A stretch of DNA of 53,874 bases from Chitinophaga pinensis. Lineage in GTDB: Bacteria > Bacteroidota > Bacteroidia > 2-12-FULL-35-15. Made by a program: the position numbers and the translations under genes. Each line of letters starts with the position of its first letter. Position 1 is the stretch's first letter. Below the pieces are notes generated by a model. That model had not been told where the DNA came from and ran no database searches. It saw only the letters and a list, made by a program, of their open reading frames with translations. The DNA is taken from assembly GCA_945885475.1 (NCBI GenBank), contig CAMCYR010000022.1, positions 1 through 53,874 of the forward strand, written 5' to 3'. Positions 9,121 to 16,694 of this stretch are shown in pieces.

Positions 9121-9312
9121 TTAGAAAACGTTATGGATTGTATTTCTTAAATTCATTATAAAACTTATTGGTATTAATCTTCGCAACCATTTTGTTTGAT
9201 TAATTGCCAGAAAGAACAACGTTTTAGAATTTGTAGGGTTTAACTGATCTGATTTATTAAATGACACAATCGCTTCTTTATCTCTATTATTCCTCAGCAA
9301 GACAGATGTCAT
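9121..9312 (-). pseudogene. Possible remnant of a TPR protein
   Basis: A 63-residue reading frame on the minus strand contains one recognisable tetratricopeptide-like unit (NRDKEAIVSFNKSDQLNP, followed by TNSKTLFFLAINQ). It has no signal peptide, only a single repeat, and an atypical tail. It looks like a fragment left from a larger TPR gene, but a short chance frame cannot be excluded. It lies just beyond the end of the CrtD-like gene on the same strand. Confidence 0.2.
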
Positions 9313-9338
9313 TTTTCTTTTATTCCAAGACTCTGTTT

Positions 9339-10811
9339 TTATTTAACCAATTCGGTAGTAATCTTTGCACTTAATAAACACAAAGGAATACTCGGACCGG
9401 GATGTACACTACCTCCGCAAAAATACAGTCCATCAATTTCTTTAGAAAAGTTTGGGTGACGTAAAAATGCAGAAAATTTATTATTCGATGCATTGCCATA
9501 TATTGCTCCGAAAGCACTTGAAGTGCGACTTTCAATCACACGGGGATCAAAAACAAGTTCACATGCTATCAATGATCTAATATCTGTTTTTAATATCCGG
9601 TTCAACTTTTTTATCGTGTGTTCTCTTGCCTCATTTACCAATTGCTCCCAATTTTGCCCGCTATTATTGGGCGTATTTATGAATGTAAACCAATTTTCAC
9701 AACCTTCTGGAGCATCAGCAGGACTGTACTTTGAGGTGATATTCACATAAATTGTGGGATCGTTAAAAATAGTCTTTTTAGAAAAAATTGTGTCAAATTC
9801 TTCCTCATAGCTTTCACTGAAAAAGATATTGTGCAAACCCAAATTCTGAAAATTATGCTTGATGCCCCAATAAAATATAATTCCGGAGCTAGATTTAGGC
9901 TGCGACAATAATTTCATAGGCTTTTTGATAGTTGGCAATAATTTAGAATAACTATTGAACACATCCATATTACTTATAACCACATCAAACATATGATTCT
10001 CATTATCAGTCCGGATACCTTTTATTTTTTTATTTTCAACCAAAATTTCACGAACTGGTGTTGAAAAACAAAAGGTTACTCCAATATCAGTTGCCAATTT
10101 CACCAGCGAAGATGTGATACTGAACATACCACCAACAGGATAATAAGCACCTTTTTCAATTTCAAGATGCGAGATCACATTGAGGGTAGCAGGAGCTAAA
10201 TAAGGGCTCGATCCGTTATAGGTTGCGTAGCGGTTTATAATCTGAATCATTTTCTCGTCCTTAAAAGCTTTTTGATTTGCTCCGTTCATGGTATCAAATG
10301 CTCCGATCTTTCCAATGTTCAACAAACCTTTAACAACACTTTTAGTAAGGAAATTTTTAAATTTATGCAAGGAATTATGTAAAAAAACTTCGGCTGTAAG
10401 GTCATACATCTCCTCCGTTTTGCGGAGGTATCGAACAATATCCTCCTTTTTATCTTTCGTCTTTGCGGCCATTTCCGCAGCATATTTTTCCTTTCCGTGA
10501 AATGCATCTATCTCGGTACCATCCTCAAAAAAATATTTATATACAGGATCAAGAGGAATATAATTAAAATAATCTCGCGGATTTTTTCCTGACAAAGCAA
10601 TCAGTTCATCCACATATTCCGGCATTGTAAAAACGGATGGTCCCATATCGAAACGGTAGCCATTTATAGTTTCTGTCGATAATTTCCCACCTGGGAAACT
10701 ATTCGATTCAAATACGGTAACTGCATATCCTTTATTACGCATACGGATAGCAGCAGCAATACCGGAAATTCCAGCTCCGACAATGGCACAGGATTTATTA
10801 TTTTCTTTCAT
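9339..10811 (-). CDS. crtD: CrtD-like hydroxycarotenoid 3,4-desaturase
   Basis: A 490-residue FAD-dependent CrtI-family desaturase. The N-terminus has a dinucleotide-binding motif (AIVGAGISGIAAAIRM) and PGGKLS in place of the GGRAR of CrtI. It then shows YRFDMGPSVFTMPEYVDEL and GKNPRDYFNY, which match Bacteroidota CrtD rather than CrtI. The C-terminal FAD region is FCGGSVHPGPSIPLCLLSA. CrtD introduces the 3',4' double bond next to the 1'-hydroxy group made by CruF. The gene is on the opposite strand to the carotenoid operon and divergent from the flexirubin cluster, with a 324-base shared upstream region. Assignment as CrtD rather than a second CrtI rests on these motifs and on the presence of crtI next to crtB. 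Confidence 0.8.
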   Translation of the reverse strand: MKENNKSCAIVGAGISGIAAAIRMRNKGYAVTVFESNSFPGGKLSTETINGYRFDMGPSVFTMPEYVDELIALSGKNPRDYFNYIPLDPVYKYFFEDGTEIDAFHGKEKYAAEMAAKTKDKKEDIVRYLRKTEEMYDLTAEVFLHNSLHKFKNFLTKSVVKGLLNIGKIGAFDTMNGANQKAFKDEKMIQIINRYATYNGSSPYLAPATLNVISHLEIEKGAYYPVGGMFSITSSLVKLATDIGVTFCFSTPVREILVENKKIKGIRTDNENHMFDVVISNMDVFNSYSKLLPTIKKPMKLLSQPKSSSGIIFYWGIKHNFQNLGLHNIFFSESYEEEFDTIFSKKTIFNDPTIYVNITSKYSPADAPEGCENWFTFINTPNNSGQNWEQLVNEAREHTIKKLNRILKTDIRSLIACELVFDPRVIESRTSSAFGAIYGNASNNKFSAFLRHPNFSKEIDGLYFCGGSVHPGPSIPLCLLSAKITTELVK

Positions 10812-10824
10812 GATTATTGTACCT

Positions 10825-10832
10825 CAAAAGTA
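10825..10832 (-). promoter_or_regulatory. -7 promoter element for the crtD-like gene
   Basis: CAAAAGTA on the plus strand reads TACTTTTG on the minus strand, a match to TAnnTTTG. It ends 13 bases before the ATG, so the leader would be very short. Possible upstream TTTG boxes (at 10849-10852 or 10858-10861) are not at the ideal 19-21 base spacing. Confidence 0.5.
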
Positions 10833-11057
10833 GCAGTTTTTTCTATACCAAATAGTGCAAATCAAATGCATTTTTTAATAATGATATTCAAAAACAACTT
10901 TAGCATTATAATTGAGCTGAAAAGTTAGTAAGCAAAAATATTTTTTAAAACATTTATACTCAGAAAACATTCTCAAAAAAAAGTAGGCAATAAAAACTCT
11001 GAAAAAAGCATTATCTAAAAGTTATTCCTGGATGACAGTAAACATTCTTAATAAAAC

Positions 11058-11088
11058 TTTGAATATAAATGAGAAACGTCTATTTTTG
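11058..11088 (+). promoter_or_regulatory. Promoter of the flexirubin cluster
   Basis: TTTG at 11058-11061 and TATTTTTG at 11081-11088 are separated by exactly 19 bases, matching the Bacteroidota sigma-A promoter (TTTG, 19-21 bases, TAnnTTTG). Transcription would start near 11095, about 40 bases before the ammonia-lyase ATG. It is one of the two best promoter matches in the window. Confidence 0.7.
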
Positions 11089-11135
11089 CTTTCTTTTTTA
11101 TATTAGAATAAAACCTCAATTGCTCTTTATTAAAT

Positions 11136-12683
11136 ATGATTTACATAGGGAAAACGCCTTTAACGGCAAACGATTTTTATAAAATACTGTACGCCGAAGA
11201 ACGAATAGATCTTGACCCTACTGCACTTAATAAAGTAAATGAGAGCCATGATTTCCTTAAATCATTTTCCAAAAACAAGCTAATTTATGGTATAAATACC
11301 GGTTTTGGGCCAATGGCACAATACAAAATAAGCGAGCAAAATCAACTCGACCTACAATACAACCTGATACGCAGCCACTGTACTGGAGCAGGAAACCGTC
11401 TTTCCGACATACACGTGAAGTCTTCGATGATCTGCCGGTTAAGTTCTTTGATGCAAGGCTATTCCGGAATCAATTCGGAGGTTGTCCTGCTGCTGAAAGA
11501 ATTAATAAACAACAACGTATATCCTCAAATTTTTGAACACGGTGGTGTTGGTGCAAGTGGCGATTTAGTTCAATTGGCACATTTGGCGCTGAATCTGATC
11601 GGAGAAGGTGAAGTTACTTACAAAGGTGAATTGCGCTCAACAGCTGATGTTTACGAGGAAATCGGTCTAAAGCCAATTACCATTCATTTGCGTGAAGGTC
11701 TCGCGCTTATCAATGGAACTTCAGTAATGACAGGTATTGCCATGGTAAATCTGTTACATTCTAAACAACTACTGAACTGGAGTATCTCCGCCTCCATGCT
11801 GATCATTGAAATGGTTGAATCATACAGTGATCACTTTTCAGATGAACTGCACAGTGTAAAACCACACTTAGGTCAGCGCGCTATAGCAAATGCGATGAAT
11901 ATCGCTATGGGCAACAGTCAATTGATCAGAAAACGGGAAGATTATCTCTTTGATAGCGACAAACATGCTGAGGTCGATGTGTTCAAAGATAAAGTTCAGG
12001 AATATTATTCCATACGCTGTGTGCCCCAAATATTAGGTCCCGTATTTGATACGATCAACTTCACACAAAAAGTGCTGGAAAATGAAGCCAATTCGGTGAA
12101 CGACAATCCGATCATCGATAAAGCAAACAACAATATTTTTCACGGTGGTAATTTCCATGGCGATTACGTTGCATTGGAGATGGACAAGTTAAAAATTGCA
12201 ATCACGAAATTAACGATGCTGGCCGAACGTCAATTAAACTTTTTAATGAATGATAAATTAAACGGAAAACTACCTCCTTTTGTAAATCTTGGTAAATTAG
12301 GATTGAATTTAGGGATGCAGGCAGCACAGTTTACAGCCACTTCAACAACTGCTGAAAACCAAATGCTTTCCAACCCGATGTATATTCACAGTATTCCTAA
12401 CAACAACGACAATCAGGATATTGTAAGTATGGGAACCAATGCAGCCATGATCACTGCCAAAGTGGTTGAAAACGCATATCAGGTGCTTGCAATTGAATTA
12501 TTGAGCGCTGTTCAAGCAGTAGATGCACTAAAATTTGATGCTAAACTATCGACAGAAGGACAAAATACCTATAAAAAAATACGCACGATCGTTCCGCGCT
12601 TTGAAGATGACACTATACTTTATAAAAAGCTTTTAAAAGTGAAAGAATACTTACAGGCAAATAATACGGCACTAATAAATTAA
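11136..12683 (+). CDS. Tyrosine ammonia-lyase (HAL/PAL family)
   Basis: Removes ammonia from L-tyrosine to give 4-coumarate, the starter for the aryl polyene part of flexirubin. The 515-residue protein has the MIO cofactor triad A140-S141-G142 in GGVGASGDL, the catalytic tyrosine in YGINTGFGPM (Y51) and REGLALINGTSVMTG further on. The selectivity loop reads LIRSH (H81). A histidine there is the known hallmark of tyrosine rather than phenylalanine preference, as in the Flavobacterium johnsoniae enzyme, to which the sequence reads very similar throughout. Genes of this type at the head of flexirubin clusters are often mis-annotated as hutH; no other histidine-degradation gene is near. It heads the plus-strand cluster behind a strong promoter. 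Confidence 0.88.
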   Translation: MIYIGKTPLTANDFYKILYAEERIDLDPTALNKVNESHDFLKSFSKNKLIYGINTGFGPMAQYKISEQNQLDLQYNLIRSHCTGAGNRLSDIHVKSSMICRLSSLMQGYSGINSEVVLLLKELINNNVYPQIFEHGGVGASGDLVQLAHLALNLIGEGEVTYKGELRSTADVYEEIGLKPITIHLREGLALINGTSVMTGIAMVNLLHSKQLLNWSISASMLIIEMVESYSDHFSDELHSVKPHLGQRAIANAMNIAMGNSQLIRKREDYLFDSDKHAEVDVFKDKVQEYYSIRCVPQILGPVFDTINFTQKVLENEANSVNDNPIIDKANNNIFHGGNFHGDYVALEMDKLKIAITKLTMLAERQLNFLMNDKLNGKLPPFVNLGKLGLNLGMQAAQFTATSTTAENQMLSNPMYIHSIPNNNDNQDIVSMGTNAAMITAKVVENAYQVLAIELLSAVQAVDALKFDAKLSTEGQNTYKKIRTIVPRFEDDTILYKKLLKVKEYLQANNTALIN

Positions 12684-12830
12684 TACCTACGCCAACTCGC
12701 TTAATTCCTCAGCAACAGCGGAAGAAATGGATTGGGAACACATAAAGTTAAATACATGTTTATAGTTATACTGCGCTTAAAAGCCGGACATTCTAAATCA
12801 TAACAAAATAGCAAATTAAAAATAATCAAT

Positions 12831-13559
12831 ATGAGATACGCTTTAGTAACAGGAGGTTCAAGAGGAATAGGTCGCGCAATTTGTGTAAAACTTGCAGCAG
12901 CAGGTCATTATGTAATCATCAATTACACATCAAAACAAGATGAAGCTGAAAACACGTTAAAACTTGTTCGTGAAAAAGGCAGCGATGGAGAAATAATGAA
13001 ATTTGATGTTGCAAATCAATCTGAAGTAGATGCAGTTTTAGGTGTGTGGATTGAGAAAAATCCAGATAAAACAATTGAAATTTTAGTGAATAATGCGGGA
13101 ATCAGAAAAGATCAATTATTGATGTGGATGAGTAATGAGGAGTGGAATTCGGTTTTAAATATTAGTTTAGGTGGCTGGTACAACGTAACCCGCTTGATCA
13201 TCAAAGGGATGTTGGTAAAAAAATATGGTCGTGTGGTGAGTGTTGTTTCTTTATCAGGATTAAAAGGTTTACCAGGTCAAACCAACTATTCGGCAGCGAA
13301 AGGAGCTGTAATTGCAGCTACAAAAGCCTTATCGCAAGAAGTTGGACGAAGAGGAGTGACTGCAAATTGTGTTGCACCTGGCTTTATCAAAACAGATATG
13401 ACTGAAGGAATCAATGAAAAAGATTACAAACAACTTATTCCGCTAAATCGATTCGGAACTGCTGAAGAGGTTGCTGACGCTGTTGATTTTCTTGCATCAG
13501 ACAGATCCACTTATATCACAGGACAAACATTGTCGATTAACGGAGGTTTACATAGCTAA
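12831..13559 (+). CDS. 3-ketoacyl-ACP reductase, FabG-like (aryl polyene ketoreductase)
   Basis: A 242-residue short-chain dehydrogenase. The NADPH motif TGGSRGIG is at residues 7-14, NNAG at 87-90 and the catalytic Ser140, Tyr153 and Lys157 (YSAAK) are all present. The family length is normal. It should reduce the beta-keto group after each round of polyene elongation, the role called ApeQ in enterobacterial aryl polyene clusters. It lies between the ammonia-lyase (147 bases upstream) and a ketosynthase with a strong hairpin in between, so it may end a first transcript. A housekeeping FabG role is possible but unlikely from the context. Confidence 0.85.
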   Translation: MRYALVTGGSRGIGRAICVKLAAAGHYVIINYTSKQDEAENTLKLVREKGSDGEIMKFDVANQSEVDAVLGVWIEKNPDKTIEILVNNAGIRKDQLLMWMSNEEWNSVLNISLGGWYNVTRLIIKGMLVKKYGRVVSVVSLSGLKGLPGQTNYSAAKGAVIAATKALSQEVGRRGVTANCVAPGFIKTDMTEGINEKDYKQLIPLNRFGTAEEVADAVDFLASDRSTYITGQTLSINGGLHS

Positions 13560-13583
13560 AATTCAATTTATTAAACCCATTTA

Positions 13584-13620
13584 ATATGTTAAAATATTGC
13601 TATTCGATATTTTAGCATAT
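13584..13620 (+). terminator. Long AT hairpin after the ketoreductase gene
   Basis: Bases 13584-13597 and 13607-13620 form a 14-base-pair stem with one G-T wobble and a 9-base loop. The stem lacks GC pairs and is not followed by a T run, so it may be a weak terminator, an mRNA-stabilising end or an operator. Confidence 0.45.
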
Positions 13621-13639
13621 CAACATTTGCATGTTGATA
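13618..13639. promoter_or_regulatory. Palindromic site in front of the first ketosynthase gene
   Basis: A perfect inverted repeat with 9-base arms (TATCAACAT and ATGTTGATA) and a TTGC centre. It shares three bases with the preceding hairpin and overlaps the TTG that would be the -33 element of the downstream promoter. The position fits an operator for a dimeric regulator, or an alternative RNA hairpin that excludes the first one. Confidence 0.45.
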
Positions 13640-13663
13640 CATAAAAAAAATTGACTAATTTTG
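13634..13663 (+). promoter_or_regulatory. Promoter for the ketosynthase gene
   Basis: TTG at 13634-13636 and TAATTTTG at 13656-13663 are spaced 19 bases apart. The RNA would start near 13669, about 15 bases before the ATG at 13684. It provides an internal start for the cluster downstream of the hairpin pair. Confidence 0.6.
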
Positions 13664-13683
13664 ATTTCCTTTTTAGATAAAAT

Positions 13684-14910
13684 ATGAATAACAGAGTAGT
13701 TATAACAGGCTTAGGTATCTGGAGTTGCTTAGGAAATAACCTTGACGAAGTGACGGAATCATTGCGTGCCGGGAAATCAGGCATTGGAATGGATATGGAG
13801 CGGAAAGCATGGGGCTACAGATCCGGATTAACCGGAATTATTCCAAAACCAGAATTAAAAGGAATTTTAGATCGCAGAGCCCGCGTCGGGCTTTCTGAAG
13901 AAGCTGAATACGCTTACATGGCTACTTTGGATGCGATGAAAAATGCAAAGATGGACATGAGCTGGGTAGAGAAAAATGAAGTGGGGATCCTATATGGTAA
14001 CGACAGTTCTGCTAAAGCCGTCAGCGAAGCTATCGACACCATACGACTTAAAAAAGATACAACATTATTGGGTTCAGGTTCAATTTTTCAATCGATGAAT
14101 TGTACCGTTACCATGAATCTTTCAACAATTTTTAAATTAAAAGGAATTAATTTTACAATCAGTGCTGCCTGCGCAAGTGGCTCCCACTCTATCGGATTGG
14201 GCTACCTGATGATTAAATGGGGATTACAAAAACACATTATCTGCGGTGGTGCTCAAGAAGTTAATCCTATGGCATTTGGAAGTTTTGATGGTTTAAGTGC
14301 ATTCTCTATCCGTGAAAACGAACCCACCAAAGCTTCGCGTCCTTTCGACAGAGACCGTGACGGTCTTATTCCAAGTGGTGGAGCTGCATCATTGATTTTA
14401 GAAAGCTATGAAAGTGCTATGGAGCGAGGTGCACCGATATTAGCGGAAGTTGTTGGCTACGGTTTTTCATCAAATGGTGAACACATATCCAACTCAAATG
14501 TGGATGGCCAGGTTCGTTCTTTAAAAATGGCATTAAACGATGCAAAATTAGCAGCAGGTGATATCGACTACATAAATGCTCATGCTACTTCCACTCCTGG
14601 AGGAGATTTAGCTGAAGCAAGTGCAATTGATGCCGTATTTGGCGAAAGTAGACCAATGGTTAGCTCTACCAAATCAATGACAGGACACGAATGCTGGATG
14701 GCAGGAGCAAGTGAAATTGTATATTCCATGCTGATGATGCAGAATAACTTCGTCGCTCCCAATATCAATTTTGAGAATCCCGATGAGGCCTCGGCAAAAT
14801 TAAATATCGTGAGAACTACAATAGAAAAAAATATAGATGTATTTTTATCTAATTCCTTCGGATTTGGCGGCACAAATTCATCATTGATCATTAAAAAATT
14901 TAAACAGTAA
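13684..14910 (+). CDS. Beta-ketoacyl-ACP synthase, aryl polyene type
   Basis: A 408-residue KAS I/II-type condensing enzyme. The active-site triad is intact: Cys163 in SAACASGSH, His300 in NAHATSTPGGD and His335 in TGHECWMAG, with Lys330 in STKSMTG. It should catalyse decarboxylative condensation of malonyl-ACP with a growing chain, either starting the polyene from a coumaroyl primer or extending it. It is followed 28 bases later by an ACP gene. It is one of three intact KS genes in the cluster, beside two defective homologues. Which one pairs with the chain-length factor cannot be told from sequence alone. Confidence 0.88.
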   Translation: MNNRVVITGLGIWSCLGNNLDEVTESLRAGKSGIGMDMERKAWGYRSGLTGIIPKPELKGILDRRARVGLSEEAEYAYMATLDAMKNAKMDMSWVEKNEVGILYGNDSSAKAVSEAIDTIRLKKDTTLLGSGSIFQSMNCTVTMNLSTIFKLKGINFTISAACASGSHSIGLGYLMIKWGLQKHIICGGAQEVNPMAFGSFDGLSAFSIRENEPTKASRPFDRDRDGLIPSGGAASLILESYESAMERGAPILAEVVGYGFSSNGEHISNSNVDGQVRSLKMALNDAKLAAGDIDYINAHATSTPGGDLAEASAIDAVFGESRPMVSSTKSMTGHECWMAGASEIVYSMLMMQNNFVAPNINFENPDEASAKLNIVRTTIEKNIDVFLSNSFGFGGTNSSLIIKKFKQ

Positions 14911-14938
14911 ACAGTAAATATTAAATCAAAACTACTCG

Positions 14939-15196
14939 ATGACAAAGGCAGAAATAATTGAAAGAATTAATGGCTTTTTAGTGGATGAATTTGAGGTGGA
15001 TGCGGATAAAATCAATCCGGATGAAAACTTGCGTGACACTTTAGGCTTAGATAGTTTAGACTACGTAGATCTTGTTGTGATCATCGAAAGTAATTTTGGA
15101 TTTAAAGTGGTTGCTGAAGATTTCATCAACATCAGTACGTTTCAGAATTTTTACGACTACGTAGAACGTAAAGTAACTGAAAAGGCTTCAGCATAG
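14939..15196 (+). CDS. Acyl carrier protein
   Basis: An acidic 85-residue carrier protein with the phosphopantetheine attachment motif LGLDSLDYVDL, Ser39 carrying the arm. It presumably holds aryl polyene or alkyl intermediates. It follows a ketosynthase and precedes an acyltransferase. A second cluster ACP is at 27333-27587; two ACPs may separate polyene and resorcinol branches. No phosphopantetheinyl transferase gene is visible in the window, so activation depends on an enzyme encoded elsewhere. Confidence 0.92.
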   Translation: MTKAEIIERINGFLVDEFEVDADKINPDENLRDTLGLDSLDYVDLVVIIESNFGFKVVAEDFINISTFQNFYDYVERKVTEKASA

Positions 15197-15303
15197 TTCT
15201 CGATATTTTTCTTTCAATTCGCTCAATAAAAACTCGGACTGAATTTATTTTGAATTTCACTTCAAGTGATTTTCCTAAAAAGGAGTCGAACGGTATCGAG
15301 AAG
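15195..15303. repeat. REP-like intergenic palindromic element
   Basis: TTCTCGATA (15196-15204) recurs inverted as TATCGAGAA (15294-15302) about 90 bases apart, with smaller nested repeats inside (for example TCACTT and AAGTGA around 15258-15270). The edges containing CTCGATA and the inner GGAGTCGAA resemble repeated extragenic palindromes that I recall from Bacteroidota genomes. Only one copy is seen here, so the class is inferred. Confidence 0.35.
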
Positions 15304-15336
15304 TTTTAGAAAGCACAAAACTATTCATCAACCAAC

Positions 15337-16239
15337 ATGGCAAAGTGGGAAGGCAAATCAAAGGGAACCGTATTAGGTCATAAGATATTCGTTTTCATTT
15401 TAAATCATTTAGGGTTAAAACTCGCGTACATCGTTCTTCGCTTTGTAGCCTTATACTATTTCTTTTTCGCGCGCAAATCGAATAAAAACAGCTTCTACTT
15501 CTTCCATCACGTTTTAAAATACAAACGTTTTACTACCTATATTAAAATTTACAAAAATTATTATGTATTCGGTCAAACGATCCTAGATAAGGTAGCATTG
15601 CTTGCTGGTGTTAAAACAAAATTTACCATCAACCACGATGGCGGCACCAATCTGGATAAAATCGCTGAAATGGGTAAAGGAGGAATATTGGTTAGTGCGC
15701 ATGTTGGAAACTGGGAAATTGCAGGACAACTCCTCAACCGCTTAAATACGAACTTCAATATTCTCATGTATGAAAACGAACATGAGAGTATAAAAAAATA
15801 CATGGAGGAAGTAGAAAAGAAAAAAAATGTGAAAATCATTGCCATTAAAGATGGCGAAATGGGACATTTTATTGAACTTCACAATGCCTTCAGCAAGAAT
15901 GAATTAGTTGTGATGCATGGCGATCGTTTTCGCGATGGCGCTCAAACACTCGAAGCAACTTTCTTGGGAAAAATAGCCAAATTTCCTGCAGGACCATTCA
16001 TTATGGCTGCAAAATTCGGAGTACCGCTTTCGGTTGTTTTTGCTATAAAAGAAACAAGCACCCATTATCACTTTTTTGCCTCCGACCCTATTCATGTCAA
16101 CCGTACGCGTGATCCAAAGCAAACCGAACTCGCTGTTCAGGAACTTCTGAAAAAGTATTTGGAGGAAGTGGAGAAAATAGTTTACCGCTACCCGGAGCAA
16201 TGGTTTAACTATTTCGCTTTCTGGAAGGAACAGAATTAA
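15337..16239 (+). CDS. LpxL/HtrB-type acyltransferase
   Basis: A 300-residue membrane-associated lysophospholipid-type acyltransferase. One hydrophobic N-terminal region (about 15-45) precedes the catalytic HxxxxE motif, H122-VGNW-E127 in SAHVGNWEIAG. This is followed by an MHGDR segment and FLGKIAKFPAGPFIMAAKFGVPL, a typical substrate-side block. Family members use acyl-ACP to acylate lipid A or other lipids at the inner membrane. In this cluster it may attach or transfer a polyene or fatty acyl chain; it is one of three candidate acyl transferases (with the BtrH-like protein and the PlsC domain of the fusion at 34119-37964). Its stop codon directly abuts the stop of the convergent cupredoxin gene. 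Confidence 0.85.
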   Translation: MAKWEGKSKGTVLGHKIFVFILNHLGLKLAYIVLRFVALYYFFFARKSNKNSFYFFHHVLKYKRFTTYIKIYKNYYVFGQTILDKVALLAGVKTKFTINHDGGTNLDKIAEMGKGGILVSAHVGNWEIAGQLLNRLNTNFNILMYENEHESIKKYMEEVEKKKNVKIIAIKDGEMGHFIELHNAFSKNELVVMHGDRFRDGAQTLEATFLGKIAKFPAGPFIMAAKFGVPLSVVFAIKETSTHYHFFASDPIHVNRTRDPKQTELAVQELLKKYLEEVEKIVYRYPEQWFNYFAFWKEQN

Positions 16240-16578
16240 TTATTTCACTATGATCGCACCTTGCTCTAATGAATTTGAAGAGTGATAATTGCAATAGAAA
16301 TAATATGTCCCTTTTGCGTTAAAAGTAAAGGTATATGAATTTCCACTGCTGATTTTACCACTATTAAATGTACCATTATTAGACGTTACTGAATGGTCGG
16401 CATTGTCCTTGTTTATAAACACGACCGCTGACCCTGAATCGATTTGCAATTGACTGGGATTATATGCCTTATACTCCAACCATATTTCATTCGGACCGGG
16501 ACTTGCAGTCTCTTCTTTCTTGCAACTATTCCACAAAATTGTTGCTATCATAAAGAAAAAAAACAAAGGTATCTTCAT
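16240..16578 (-). CDS. Cupredoxin-like lipoprotein
   Basis: A 112-residue exported protein on the strand opposite to the cluster. The N-terminus is a lipoprotein signal with Cys19 (WNSC). The rest is a plastocyanin-like beta sandwich with copper-ligand candidates: His in NADHSVTS and Cys and His in YFYCNYH. The usual axial methionine three residues after that His is missing (the sequence there is SSNSLEQG), so the copper site may be unusual. It should act as a small periplasmic electron carrier or copper protein. It is transcribed towards the acyltransferase gene with no spacer, and has its own promoter at 16602-16609. Any link with pigment formation is unproven. Confidence 0.75.
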   Translation of the reverse strand: MKIPLFFFFMIATILWNSCKKEETASPGPNEIWLEYKAYNPSQLQIDSGSAVVFINKDNADHSVTSNNGTFNSGKISSGNSYTFTFNAKGTYYFYCNYHSSNSLEQGAIIVK

Positions 16579-16601
16579 GTTATTGATTATTTTAAAACTC
16601 T

Positions 16602-16609
16602 CAAATTTA
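16602..16609 (-). promoter_or_regulatory. -7 element for the cupredoxin gene
   Basis: CAAATTTA on the plus strand reads TAAATTTG on the minus strand, matching TAnnTTTG, about 24 bases before the ATG at 16576-16578. No good upstream TTTG box at 19-21 bases was seen. Confidence 0.4.
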
Positions 16610-16694
16610 CGAAATTAAAATTTCTTTTAAAAAAATGAAATTTATGAATAGCTTAAACATTTATGCGCATTTTTTAACTATTTTTACATAACAA

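Larger units (their letters stand above)
10812..11135. other. Divergent control region between carotenoid and flexirubin genes
   Basis: A 324-base gene-free, very AT-rich stretch between crtD (minus strand) and the tyrosine ammonia-lyase gene (plus strand). It carries outward-facing TAnnTTTG boxes at both ends (10825-10832 and 11081-11088). No open frame, hairpin terminator or clear palindromic operator stands out in the middle, although the length leaves room for regulators to bind. Confidence 0.6.

Noticed and set aside
9339-10811. Second phytoene desaturase (CrtI)
   Set aside because: PGGKLS and GPSVFTMPEYVDEL match CrtD-type desaturases, and a typical CrtI already sits beside crtB.
11136-12683. 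Histidine ammonia-lyase (hutH)
   Set aside because: The selectivity loop has His81 as in tyrosine-specific enzymes, the sequence reads like the Flavobacterium tyrosine ammonia-lyase, and no other hut gene is near.
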